NCBI RefSeq assembly: GCF_017873565.1
Contig: NZ_JAGGKH010000003.1
Location: 1 to 64,000 of the forward strand
Length of the DNA: 64,000 bases
Origin: Lederbergia galactosidilytica
Lineage (GTDB): Bacteria > Bacillota > Bacilli > Bacillales > Bacillaceae_C
Direction of reading: 5' to 3'
Positions 8,909 through 17,266 of the stretch are shown one piece after another. A program made the translations under genes and the position numbers. Under the pieces are notes generated by a model, which saw only the letters and a list, made by a program, of their open reading frames with translations, was not told the DNA's origin and ran no database searches. How positions within the stretch are numbered: position 1 is the stretch's first letter; each line of letters begins with the position of its first letter.

Positions 8909-9519
8909 ATGCCGAGAATAGCAGTAACAGTGGTTAAGAGACAAAAGTCGTTGAACTTTTAACTGATCATTAAGTCACTCGCACATTCAAGGTCTAGCTC
9001 GGGCCCGACTCACGCGGCTAGTAAACTTTTGCAGCTTTCTATGATAAGTCGACATTAGCTTTCAGTCTCACAATGTCTTCTTTATCACGTCCGACTCTAG
9101 AAAGTTTTACGCCGCTAAGCAGTGATCTGCGTATTTCCTAGTAATCGGGAAATTATGTGAAGTGAGATACAGCTTTTTAAAACGATAAATCCAACATGAA
9201 TTCTTTACACAGACCTATAGATTGTATGTCATGTCGCTGTTGTGCCTTACTAGAATATACTAGTGCAGGCGTAACAACAGGATGTTGAGCTTTGTGCCTC
9301 CGCTAGATGACGGGAAATTAGCCTTTGATCCATTGACGCAGCCTCCTATGCTTCCGGAGCAGTCTTGCATATTTCACTTTTTAGGTTGGTTGAGCACTCC
9401 ATATTTTCCACACGATAATCTGAATAGCCCTTTTCTTTAACTCTTCATGCTTCGTTCATAGTTTATTCATATCTTGTGATTATGATAAAAGTACTATAAG
9501 TTGCAGGGAGGAAATAATA
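8909..9519. other. Long intergenic region upstream of htrA
   Basis: About 610 bases without a gene. The stretch 8987-9075 (starting GGTCTAGCTCGGGCCC and holding GATAAGTCGAC) looks like a decayed copy of the GTCTAGCTCC-type intergenic repeats of Bacillaceae, and part of it (CTAGTAAACTTTTGC) recurs with one change near 13093. The last 80 bases hold the htrA promoter and the phased TTCAT repeats. Confidence 0.45.
9444..9486 (+). promoter_or_regulatory. htrA control region: three phased TTCAT repeats and -10
   Basis: TTCAT occurs at 9444, 9455 and 9466, spaced exactly 11 bases, which is the helical-phase direct-repeat layout used by OmpR-type response regulators. The -10 TATGAT is at 9481-9486. 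The segment ATAGTTTATTCATAT recurs before the prsA-like gene. The likely binder is the response regulator encoded just downstream (inference). Confidence 0.55.
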
Positions 9520-10749
9520 ATGATAGATCAAGATGAACATGAAGTTAGTAATATTACGGAACGACCTAAAAAACGTTGGATAAAGGGAAAAACGACAGTG
9601 AAGAGAGTTGTATCCACTGTAAGTGCTGGTGTGATTGGGTCAGTTTTAACCTTAACGGTTGTCTTTAATACACCGATTTTTAAAGATGCTGATTCACAAG
9701 AGGCTGCAGTTCCAACAGCTAACGCGGATACGGGGCAAAGTTCTTCCCAAAATATCCAACAACTTTCAGCTGATACGACATCACTTGCTGATATGGTTGA
9801 ACAGGCATCGAAAACGGTAGTTGGGATTGTGAGTACGAGCAAAACACAGGAAAATCCCTTTGCTCCTCAGAATGCAAACCGAAGTGAATCATCAGGGTCT
9901 GGAGTTATTTTTAAAAAGGAAGATAATAATGCCTTTATCGTGACGAATAACCATGTGATTGAGGGTGCGGAACATATTGAGGTCAATCTCGAAAATGGCG
10001 ATAAGCTTGAAGCGGAATTGATTGGAGCGGATGCTTTAACAGATTTAGCTGTACTTAAAATCGATGGTAGCAATGTTGATTCTGTCATGAATTTCGGTGA
10101 TTCCGATGCTTTGCGTGCAGGTGAACAAGTTGTAGCAATTGGAAATCCACTAGGACTTGAATTTTCGCGGACAGTGACACAGGGAATTGTGAGTGCCGTT
10201 AACCGTTCGATTGATGTAGAAACTTCTGCAGGGAATTGGGAATTAAATGTTATTCAGACAGATGCTGCGATCAACCCAGGCAATAGTGGGGGTGCCTTAG
10301 TTAATACAAATGGTGAATTAATTGGTATAAATAGTTTGAAGATTGCTGAGAGTGGCGTAGAAGGTCTTGGATTTGCGATACCAATCAATGATGCTAAGCC
10401 ACTTATTGAAGAAATGATTAAACATGGAAAGATTGAACGGCCATATATGGGAATTAGCATGGTAGATTTTGAGCAAGTTGCTCCACAGTATCTACAACAA
10501 TTACCTAAAGAAATTGAATCTGGTGTGATCATCACGTCTGTTGATCCTGATTCTGCAGCTGGAAAAGCTGGCCTACAAATGGAAGATGTTTTAGTTGGTA
10601 TTAATGATCATAAGATTGAAAATGCTAGTGATTTAAGGAAACTTCTTTATACCGAACTTAAAGTTGGCGATAAGGCCACACTCCAAGTCTATCGGGACGG
10701 TAAAGAGAAAACCTTTTTTGTGACACTAACTGCAAATCCTCAAAGTTAA
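9520..10749 (+). CDS. htrA: HtrA-type membrane-anchored serine protease
   Basis: A 409-residue extracytoplasmic quality-control protease. A positively charged cytoplasmic N-terminus (about residues 1-27) is followed by one membrane segment (about 28-50), a low-complexity linker, a trypsin-like domain with catalytic His145, Asp175 and Ser256 (GNSGGAL), and one PDZ domain (about 300-400, GKAGLQMEDVLVGIN). It degrades misfolded secreted proteins. GGGAGG precedes the ATG. A two-component system and a PrsA-like foldase gene follow, suggesting one secretion-stress module. Several HtrA paralogues exist in Bacillus; which one this is cannot be settled here. Confidence 0.95.
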   Translation: MIDQDEHEVSNITERPKKRWIKGKTTVKRVVSTVSAGVIGSVLTLTVVFNTPIFKDADSQEAAVPTANADTGQSSSQNIQQLSADTTSLADMVEQASKTVVGIVSTSKTQENPFAPQNANRSESSGSGVIFKKEDNNAFIVTNNHVIEGAEHIEVNLENGDKLEAELIGADALTDLAVLKIDGSNVDSVMNFGDSDALRAGEQVVAIGNPLGLEFSRTVTQGIVSAVNRSIDVETSAGNWELNVIQTDAAINPGNSGGALVNTNGELIGINSLKIAESGVEGLGFAIPINDAKPLIEEMIKHGKIERPYMGISMVDFEQVAPQYLQQLPKEIESGVIITSVDPDSAAGKAGLQMEDVLVGINDHKIENASDLRKLLYTELKVGDKATLQVYRDGKEKTFFVTLTANPQS

Positions 10750-10767
10750 TCTTTGTCGAGATTTTCG

Positions 10768-10796
10768 CACCTCTTGTCGATGGCAAGGGGTGTTTT
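10768..10796 (+). terminator. Terminator of htrA
   Basis: Inverted repeat CACCTCTTG/CAAGGGGTG (one G-T pair) with a 7-base loop, followed by TTTT. It separates htrA from the two-component genes, which therefore need their own promoter or read-through. Confidence 0.8.
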
Positions 10797-10890
10797 ATTA
10801 TGGAACCCTTTTTTGTTGTCGGACTTTCTGATTTCGTGCTTGCACAAGGATTTAATTTTATTTACATTTAAATATGAGGGGGTGCCCAAA

Positions 10891-11631
10891 TTGAAAATAT
10901 TAGTCATCGAAGATAATGAAAATGTGGCTTCTATGATAGAAATGTTCTTTTTAAAAGAAGGGATTCAGGGAGAATTTATCCAAGATGGGATCATTGGGTA
11001 TGAACGAGCTGAACAAGGGCAATGGGATTGTTTGATTATTGATTGGATGCTCCCAGGAATGGACGGAATCAGTATATGCCGGAAAATCCGTGAGACTAAT
11101 AAAACAGTACCGATCATTATGCTCACTGCCAAAGATACGGAATCTGATCAAGTCTTAGGCTTAGAAATGGGTGCAGATGATTATGTGACAAAACCCTTTA
11201 GTCCCCTTGCTTTAATGGCGAGAATTCGGGCTGTCACACGCAGATCTCAAAAACAGCCAAGTAAGCAAGCGAATACCGATATAATTGAAACACCTCATTT
11301 TAAAGTAAATAAGAATACACGTGAAGTATTTCTTGATGGGAAGGCTGTTACTAATTTAACACCGAAAGAATTCGATTTACTTTATCATTTTTTACAACAT
11401 CCAAGACAAGTGTTTTCACGTGAACAATTATTAGATAAAGTCTGGGGCTATGATTTTTATGGAGATGACCGTACTGTGGATGTGCATATCAAACGTCTAC
11501 GAAATAAATTAGGTTCCTCGAACCACCCATTTTTTAAAACTGTTTGGGGTGTGGGGTATAAATTTGAAGAATTAGCGGATGAATTGGAAAAACAAAATGA
11601 GGAAGATCCTAAAAAAGAGAATCGCCCATGA
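10891..11631 (+). CDS. OmpR-family response regulator
   Basis: A 246-residue DNA-binding regulator. The receiver domain (about 1-120) has acidic residues EDN at 8-10, phospho-acceptor Asp51 (IIDWMLPGMDG), Thr in MLTAK and Lys in TKPF. The winged-helix domain (about 150-245) ends TVWGVGYKF. I chose the TTG at 10891 because GAGGGGGT precedes it and the receiver fold begins there; an open frame extends upstream to 10753 but crosses the htrA terminator. The kinase gene overlaps its end (ATGA). Position suggests control of htrA and prsA, like CssR of B. subtilis, but the sequence is not clearly CssR. Confidence 0.92.
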   Translation: MKILVIEDNENVASMIEMFFLKEGIQGEFIQDGIIGYERAEQGQWDCLIIDWMLPGMDGISICRKIRETNKTVPIIMLTAKDTESDQVLGLEMGADDYVTKPFSPLALMARIRAVTRRSQKQPSKQANTDIIETPHFKVNKNTREVFLDGKAVTNLTPKEFDLLYHFLQHPRQVFSREQLLDKVWGYDFYGDDRTVDVHIKRLRNKLGSSNHPFFKTVWGVGYKFEELADELEKQNEEDPKKENRP

Positions 11632-13031
11632 AAATAAAATATTTTTATCAACAACTTCTAAGCCATGTGGGTGTTATTGTAATTGCAATCCTCATTTTAA
11701 GCTTGTTGTTCTCCCACTTTATTGAAAATCTGATTTATCAAGATAAGATTGATGAGCTTACAGCTTATGGAAAAAACGTTTTGGCAGACCTTGAACAAAA
11801 CTATGATTCTGAATCTATTCTCCAAGAATACGGCCATGTTTTAGCGGGGCGTGATATTCAATATAGTTTATTTGATCCAAGTTCAGCAATTATTTATTCT
11901 ACAGGAAGAGGAGCAAGGATCAAGCTGGAGGCAGAAGAATGGGAGAAGATACGAGATGGTTATACGGTTGTAGTTAAGCAAGACTATAAACGCTTTAATG
12001 AAGGGGTCACTTTTGTATTATTACCATATCTTCGCCAAGGTCAATTTGTCGGTGGCATTTTGCTTGCTTCCCCGATTAAAGGATCAAGAGATATTATTTC
12101 GCAGATTAATCAAGATTTATTTTATACAGCATTGGTGGCAGTAGCTGTTGCGCTATTATTAAGTTGGATCTTATCGGCTTTTCATGTAAGAAGAATTAAA
12201 CGTCTACAGGAGGCAACTTCTTTAATCGCAAAAAGGGATTATTCTGTGCGTATTCCATCCTCTGATTTTGATGAAATCGGTGAACTATCAAAAGATTTTA
12301 ATCAAATGGTTGGAACATTAGAGCGATCGATGGAGGAGATTGAGCGTTTAGAAAATCGACGTCGGCAATTTATGGCAGATGTTTCCCATGAATTAAGAAC
12401 TCCGTTAACAACGATTCGAGGCGTAATTGATGGTATTCGTAATCAAATGATTCCCGAGACAGAAAAAGAGCGAGCCATGCTGATGGCGAGTCAAGAAACA
12501 AAGCGATTGATCAGATTAGTGAATGAAAATCTCGATTACGAAAAAATACGTTCTAATCAAATTAAACTTCATAAGGAAAACCTGCTTCTCTCCGAGGTAA
12601 TGGAGGTAATTCGCGATCAATTAGAGATTCAAGCCGAAGAAAAAGACAATCAAATCATACTCGAAGTAGACAACGACGTCCAAGTGTATGCAGATTATGA
12701 TCGTTTAACGCAAATCTTAATTAATATCACGAAAAACAGTATTCAATTTACTGAAAAAGGGATTATCACTTTGCGTGGTAGAATGGCAGAGGGAAAGACC
12801 GTTATTGAAATAGAAGATAACGGAATAGGAATGGACCCACGTGAAATCAAAAAGATTTGGCATCGATTTTATAAGGCGATGGTGTCAAGGACGAACAACC
12901 CTTATGGAGAATTTGGTTTGGGATTATCCATTGTAAAGCAACTTGTTCAGTTACATGATGGGCAAATTGATGTGGAAAGTGAGCAAGGGGAGGGAACCAT
13001 TTTTACTCTAATATTTCCTTTTGAAAAATAA
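11628..13031 (+). CDS. Sensor histidine kinase
   Basis: A 467-residue membrane kinase: TM1 (about 12-32), an extracytoplasmic sensor domain of about 130 residues, TM2 (about 165-185), HAMP (about 187-240), phospho-acceptor His254 in DVSHELRTPLT, N-box NITKNS, and the ATP lid motifs DNGIGM and GLGLSIVKQL. It phosphorylates the regulator encoded with a 4-base overlap. The gene neighbourhood (HtrA protease, PrsA foldase) suggests that it senses envelope or secretion stress; the signal is inferred, not shown. Confidence 0.93.
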   Translation: MKIKYFYQQLLSHVGVIVIAILILSLLFSHFIENLIYQDKIDELTAYGKNVLADLEQNYDSESILQEYGHVLAGRDIQYSLFDPSSAIIYSTGRGARIKLEAEEWEKIRDGYTVVVKQDYKRFNEGVTFVLLPYLRQGQFVGGILLASPIKGSRDIISQINQDLFYTALVAVAVALLLSWILSAFHVRRIKRLQEATSLIAKRDYSVRIPSSDFDEIGELSKDFNQMVGTLERSMEEIERLENRRRQFMADVSHELRTPLTTIRGVIDGIRNQMIPETEKERAMLMASQETKRLIRLVNENLDYEKIRSNQIKLHKENLLLSEVMEVIRDQLEIQAEEKDNQIILEVDNDVQVYADYDRLTQILINITKNSIQFTEKGIITLRGRMAEGKTVIEIEDNGIGMDPREIKKIWHRFYKAMVSRTNNPYGEFGLGLSIVKQLVQLHDGQIDVESEQGEGTIFTLIFPFEK

Positions 13032-13330
13032 GTGTCGAAGTTTTTAACGTTTTCATATATCATATTGTTATGTCAAGCTCACTGTCTAGCGACTAGCAAA
13101 CTTTTGCCTTCTAATTGCTTTTAAGGTCCATTAAGTTTCCGGAGACATATTTTGGAAGAATGAATGATTCTTTATGGAAAAAAGTTCATAAATCGCAAAC
13201 TGGATTTTTGCGCTTTTCGTAATAGTTTATTCATATTTGTACGATAAACTACTAGTGAATGGTTAAGTTCGTCATGTTTTTTCACGCATTATGTGCGTAT
13301 TTAGAAAAATAAGTATTGGGGGAGGAAAAA
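13032..13330. other. prsA upstream region with shared htrA-like motif
   Basis: Holds GTAATAGTTTATTCATATTTG (13219-13239), nearly identical to the htrA upstream segment, followed by the -10-like TACGAT at 13240-13245. An additional TTCATA is at 13185. The stretch around 13089-13104 is similar to part of the intergenic region at 9034-9050. Confidence 0.5.
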
Positions 13331-14236
13331 ATGAGTCAAAATCAGCAACAAAAATCATCCAGCAAAAAGTTTACAATTTCAGTGATTGTCCTAATTCTTC
13401 TAGGTGCAGCTGTAATTTTTACAGCGGCCTTTGTGAAGAGGGAGATTGTCGCAAATGTAGGAGATGTCAAAATTACGAAGGACGAGCTGTATGATCAACT
13501 CGTGGATAACTATGGGGAGCAAACACTTGATGGCATGATCAATGAAAAAATTGTGAATATGGAAGTGAAGAAGGAGAAAATCTCTATTTCTGATGATGAA
13601 ATTCAGAAGGAAATGGACGATTATATTGAGCAAAGTGGTGGAGAGGAAGCTTTTAATTCAGCTTTACAACAACAAGGTATGAAGAAAAAAGATCTAGAAA
13701 AGGATATTGTTCAATATTTATCGATTCAAAAAATACTAGAACCAAGAATTGAAATTACGGATGATGAAATCAAGGAATATTTTGAGAGTAATAAGGCCAA
13801 CTTTGATCAAGAAGAACAAGTAGAGGCAAGTCATATCTTGGTCGATGATGAAAAAACAGCTAAAGAGGTAAAGAAAAAGTTAGATGAAGGCGAAGATTTT
13901 GCTGAATTAGCGAAGGAATATTCAAAAGATGAATCAAATGCTGAATCTGGCGGAGAATTAGGCTTCTTCGGAAAAGGAAAAATGGTTAAGGAATTTGAAG
14001 ATAAGGCCTTCTCCATGAAAGTGGATGAAATTAGTGATCCAGTAAAAACAGAACATGGTTATCATATCATCAAAGTGACAGATAAAAAGGATGCCAAAAA
14101 GGCAAAATTGGCAGATCATAAAGAAGAAATTAAAGATACACTGTTTGAACAAAAGCTCCAAACAGAATATCAAACATGGTTGAACGAGAAAAAGGAAGAT
14201 TATAAAATTAAAAAATCCCTAAGTACAAATGAATAA
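13331..14236 (+). CDS. PrsA-like peptidyl-prolyl isomerase/foldase, TM-anchored
   Basis: A 301-residue post-translocational foldase. One N-terminal membrane segment (about 14-36, no lipobox Cys) is followed by a SurA-like N-domain (about 40-135), a PPIC parvulin domain (about 140-230, ASHILVDDE...ELGFFGKGKMVKEFE...HGYHIIKV) and a charged C-terminal helix. It helps secreted proteins to fold. Classical PrsA is a lipoprotein, so this one is anchored differently. The start ATG at 13331 has GGGGGAGG upstream. It is the last gene of the htrA/two-component block and ends in a strong terminator. Confidence 0.9.
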   Translation: MSQNQQQKSSSKKFTISVIVLILLGAAVIFTAAFVKREIVANVGDVKITKDELYDQLVDNYGEQTLDGMINEKIVNMEVKKEKISISDDEIQKEMDDYIEQSGGEEAFNSALQQQGMKKKDLEKDIVQYLSIQKILEPRIEITDDEIKEYFESNKANFDQEEQVEASHILVDDEKTAKEVKKKLDEGEDFAELAKEYSKDESNAESGGELGFFGKGKMVKEFEDKAFSMKVDEISDPVKTEHGYHIIKVTDKKDAKKAKLADHKEEIKDTLFEQKLQTEYQTWLNEKKEDYKIKKSLSTNE

Positions 14237-14254
14237 GCACTCTCGAGTGTTCGC

Positions 14255-14287
14255 AAAAGGCTGCCCCATCCAGGAGGCAGCCTTTTA
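14255..14287 (+). terminator. Terminator of the prsA-like gene
   Basis: AAAAGGCTGCC/GGCAGCCTTTT inverted repeat with T-run, 19 bases past the stop codon. Confidence 0.88.
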
Positions 14288-14324
14288 TGTGTGGATAGCA
14301 AAGTTTACGTGCCGATAGAAAAAT

Positions 14325-14353
14325 GTATAAAACAGAAATTTTAACGGATGCTA
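14325..14353 (+). promoter_or_regulatory. Possible sigma-G promoter of germinant receptor 1
   Basis: GTATA at 14325-14329, 17 bases, GATGCTA at 14347-14353. The sigma-G consensus is GHATR-N18-CATNHTA (from memory), so this is one mismatch with spacing one short. It overlaps the upstream ATG at 14348, which supports the start at 14381. Confidence 0.45.
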
Positions 14354-14380
14354 ATGGGAAAACGGAAGGGATTTTTTGTC

Positions 14381-15985
14381 ATGTTTTCATTTTTTAAGAA
14401 AAAGTATAACCAGACAAGATTAACGAACGACAAATCCCAGAAAGATTTATTAGGTACTGATTTATCTGAAACAATACAAAGAATAAAGAAAGAAACGGGG
14501 AATAGTTCAGATATTGTCATAAGAGAGTTGAAAAAGGGAGAACCGACGATTTCTTTAGCCATTGTTTATGTCGATGGTCTTATTGATGATACCTCAGTCC
14601 ATGACTTTATTATTGAGTCAATATATGAGTCAGATATGAAAACAGAACAAACAGTCCAGGGAATGATAGAATCGCTTTCTACACAGGTTGTCGCGATGGG
14701 ACCGATTCAGAAAGCGAAGGAATGGGAGCAGTTATATACTGAATTAATGGATGGCAATACGATTATTCTTATTGAAGGAATCGGCGAATTCATGTCTGTT
14801 GATACAATAGGTGGAGAGCATCGCGCTATAGAAGAGCCAGAAAGCCAAGTTACGGTTCGTGGTCCTCGAGATGGCTTTACAGAGTCGATTCGAACAAACA
14901 CTTCCCTTGTGAGAAGAAAAATACGTAATCAAAATCTATGGGTTGAATCAATGAAAATTGGCAATAGAACGAAAACAAATGTCGAAATCATGTATTTAAA
15001 AGATGTTGTAAATGAGCAAATTGTGGATGAAGTTCGCAGTCGTTTACAAAAGATCGAGATCGATGCCATATTAGAGTCAGGTTATATTGAACAGCTAATT
15101 GAAGATCAGGTATGGACCTCTTTTCCGACGTTATATCATACAGAAAGACCGGATTCTGTAGCAGGAAATATTTTGGAAGGAAGGGTCGCGATTTTTGTTG
15201 ATGGAACCCCTTTTGTTTTATTAGCTCCAGCGGTCTTTATTCAATTCTTCCAATCTGTTGAGGATTACTATGCCCGTTTCGACATTGCAACAGCTTTAAG
15301 GTTTTTGCGCATTCAAACTTTTTTATTATCAATTATTGCTCCCTCAGTATACATTGCAGGTACTACTTTTCATCAAGAAATGATCCCGACTGAGCTGGCT
15401 ATTATCATTGCGGCACAGCGAGAATCAGTTCCATTCCCAGCTTTTATAGAAGCAATTATGATGGAAGTAACTTTTGAAATATTACGTGAGGCAGGTGTGA
15501 GAATGCCGAGGGCGGTCGGTTCGGCGATATCAATTGTAGGAGCTCTAGTTATTGGTCAAGCAGCCGTACAAGCAGGGATTGTTTCTCCTGCTATGGTTAT
15601 TATTGTCTCTATTACAGCAATTGCCAACTTTTCTACCCCTTCCTTTGCGATCGCCATTTCTTCACGATTAATTCGATTTGTATTTATGGTGGCCGCTGCA
15701 ACATTTGGTATGTACGGTGTGATTTTAGGAATAATTTTTCTGGTAGTACATTTATGCAGTCTACGCTCCTTTGGCGTTCCATACATGACACCTATTGCTC
15801 CATCAACATTTGGAAATTTAGGTGATACTTTAATCCGTGTGCCACTTTGGACAACAAGAAATAGAGCAAATTTAATCATGAAAGGGAAACAAATGCATGG
15901 AGGGAAAATGCCAAAGCCAAAACCGCCCAAAGGTCGTAATATGACAGTAAGAGAATCTGAGAAGGGTGACTCGAATGACTCATAA
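14381..15985 (+). CDS. Spore germinant receptor A subunit (GerA/GerKA family)
   Basis: A 534-residue inner spore membrane protein. The N-terminal cytoplasmic two-subdomain region (about 1-280) contains ALAIVYVDGL-like and VRGPRDGFTESIRTNTSLVRRKI motifs; a membrane domain of about five segments (about 285-490) follows, and the tail is basic. It is the ligand-sensing/channel-forming subunit of a nutrient receptor. I chose the ATG at 14381 because GGAAGGGA precedes it. The C subunit gene overlaps by 11 bases. The order A then C matches the gerK operon, but the B gene is inverted (17267-18370). Confidence 0.93.
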   Translation: MFSFFKKKYNQTRLTNDKSQKDLLGTDLSETIQRIKKETGNSSDIVIRELKKGEPTISLAIVYVDGLIDDTSVHDFIIESIYESDMKTEQTVQGMIESLSTQVVAMGPIQKAKEWEQLYTELMDGNTIILIEGIGEFMSVDTIGGEHRAIEEPESQVTVRGPRDGFTESIRTNTSLVRRKIRNQNLWVESMKIGNRTKTNVEIMYLKDVVNEQIVDEVRSRLQKIEIDAILESGYIEQLIEDQVWTSFPTLYHTERPDSVAGNILEGRVAIFVDGTPFVLLAPAVFIQFFQSVEDYYARFDIATALRFLRIQTFLLSIIAPSVYIAGTTFHQEMIPTELAIIIAAQRESVPFPAFIEAIMMEVTFEILREAGVRMPRAVGSAISIVGALVIGQAAVQAGIVSPAMVIIVSITAIANFSTPSFAIAISSRLIRFVFMVAAATFGMYGVILGIIFLVVHLCSLRSFGVPYMTPIAPSTFGNLGDTLIRVPLWTTRNRANLIMKGKQMHGGKMPKPKPPKGRNMTVRESEKGDSNDS

Positions 15986-17186
15986 TATGAGAATTTTCCT
16001 TACACTACTGGTCCCAATTGTTCTTCTATCCGGTTGTTGGGATAAAAGAGAACTGACAGATATTGCATTTGTCGCCGCAATTGGAGTGGACAAGGCTGAA
16101 GATGGAGGCTTTATCGGTACCTTTCAAATTATTAACCCTGGAAATGTAGCAGGTGGATTACAAGGTGGATCAGGTCAAGATAGCTCAACGGTCACTGTCT
16201 ATGAGATATATGGTGATAATTTGACTGAAGTGAGCCGGCAGGCAGCTAGTGAAATATCAAGAGTCTTATTCTATTCTCATGCAAATTTAGTTGTAATAGG
16301 CGAAGAATTGGCAAAGGAGAAAGGAATTGCGAGTTTTTTGGATGCACTTGACCGTGATGACCGTTTTCGTGATACGGCAAGAGTGGTGATCGCCAAAGAT
16401 ACAAGCGCCAATAATTTATTAAAGGTGTCTAGTCCAATTGATAAAATTCCGGCAAATAAAATTACAAAGACACTTGAGTTTTCCGAACAGCAATGGGGAG
16501 AACAATGGCCAGTTAATATTCGGGAACTTCTTAATGCACTATCCGCTGATGGAAGGGAGGCCATTATTCCCAGCTTTAAATATTTTGGCAGTGTAGAGGA
16601 GGGCGAGCGAATGGAAAACTTGCAAAGTACCGCTCCCGAGACCGTCCTTAAAGCTGATAGTATTGCTGTGTTTAAAAAGGACAAATTAATTGGCTATCTC
16701 CATGGGGAGGAAGCAATGGGAATGGCATGGATTATGAGTAATATTCATGAAACTACTATTGGAATTGATTGGGAAGAGGAGAAAAAGCCAATTTCCTTCC
16801 AAGTTATTAGCGAAAAGACCAAAGTAAAGGTGGCCATGAAAAATGGGAAACCAACCGTTTTTATTAATATTGTCGCTAGGGGTGAATTGGGAGAGGTTAA
16901 TATACCGGTCAATATTGAAGACTATCATGTTCGTAAAGAAATAGCGGAAAAAGCAATGAGAAGAATTAAGGAAATCGTTCAATCTACGATTACAAAAAGC
17001 AAAGAATATCAAACAGATATATTTGGCATCGGTGAAAAGCTGTATCAAAATGATCCTGATTCTTGGAAAAAGTTAAAGGAAGATTGGAATGAGGAACACT
17101 ATCCCGAATTAGAGGCTGTTGTTAAGGTCGACGTAAGTATTTCCAGAACTGGATTGAGGAAAAACCCTTTTACATATGAGAAATAA
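15975..17186 (+). CDS. Spore germinant receptor C subunit, Ger(x)C lipoprotein
   Basis: A 403-residue lipoprotein of the inner spore membrane. The signal peptide ends in lipobox LLSGC (Cys21), directly followed by the family hallmark WDKREL. The remainder is the three-domain GerC fold, with a basic C-terminus. ATG 15975 is chosen over GTG 15966 because GAGAAGGG precedes it. It works with the A subunit encoded in overlap and with a B subunit. It ends before a shared terminator. Confidence 0.93.
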   Translation: MTHNMRIFLTLLVPIVLLSGCWDKRELTDIAFVAAIGVDKAEDGGFIGTFQIINPGNVAGGLQGGSGQDSSTVTVYEIYGDNLTEVSRQAASEISRVLFYSHANLVVIGEELAKEKGIASFLDALDRDDRFRDTARVVIAKDTSANNLLKVSSPIDKIPANKITKTLEFSEQQWGEQWPVNIRELLNALSADGREAIIPSFKYFGSVEEGERMENLQSTAPETVLKADSIAVFKKDKLIGYLHGEEAMGMAWIMSNIHETTIGIDWEEEKKPISFQVISEKTKVKVAMKNGKPTVFINIVARGELGEVNIPVNIEDYHVRKEIAEKAMRRIKEIVQSTITKSKEYQTDIFGIGEKLYQNDPDSWKKLKEDWNEEHYPELEAVVKVDVSISRTGLRKNPFTYEK

Positions 17187-17199
17187 TGGGAAATAAAAA

Positions 17200-17264
17200 A
17201 CCGGCATGGTTAATTCTTAAAGTAGCTTTTTGAAGTGCTTTAGAATTAATACTGCTCGGTTTTT
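17200..17264. terminator. Bidirectional terminator between gerC and gerB of receptor 1
   Basis: Long interrupted inverted repeat (ACCG.../...CGGT outside, TTAATTCTTAAAG/CTTTAGAATTAA inside) with A-run on the left and T-run on the right, serving the two convergent genes. Confidence 0.75.
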
Positions 17265-17266
17265 AT

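Noticed and set aside
2506-9332. 14-base repeat TTAGCCTTTGATCC at about 2506 and 9318
   Set aside because: A match of this length between two places in 64 kb is expected by chance.
10876-10890. GGGGGTGCCC as part of a TPP riboswitch
   Set aside because: It is the ribosome binding site of the response regulator; no CTGAGA or other aptamer blocks are nearby.
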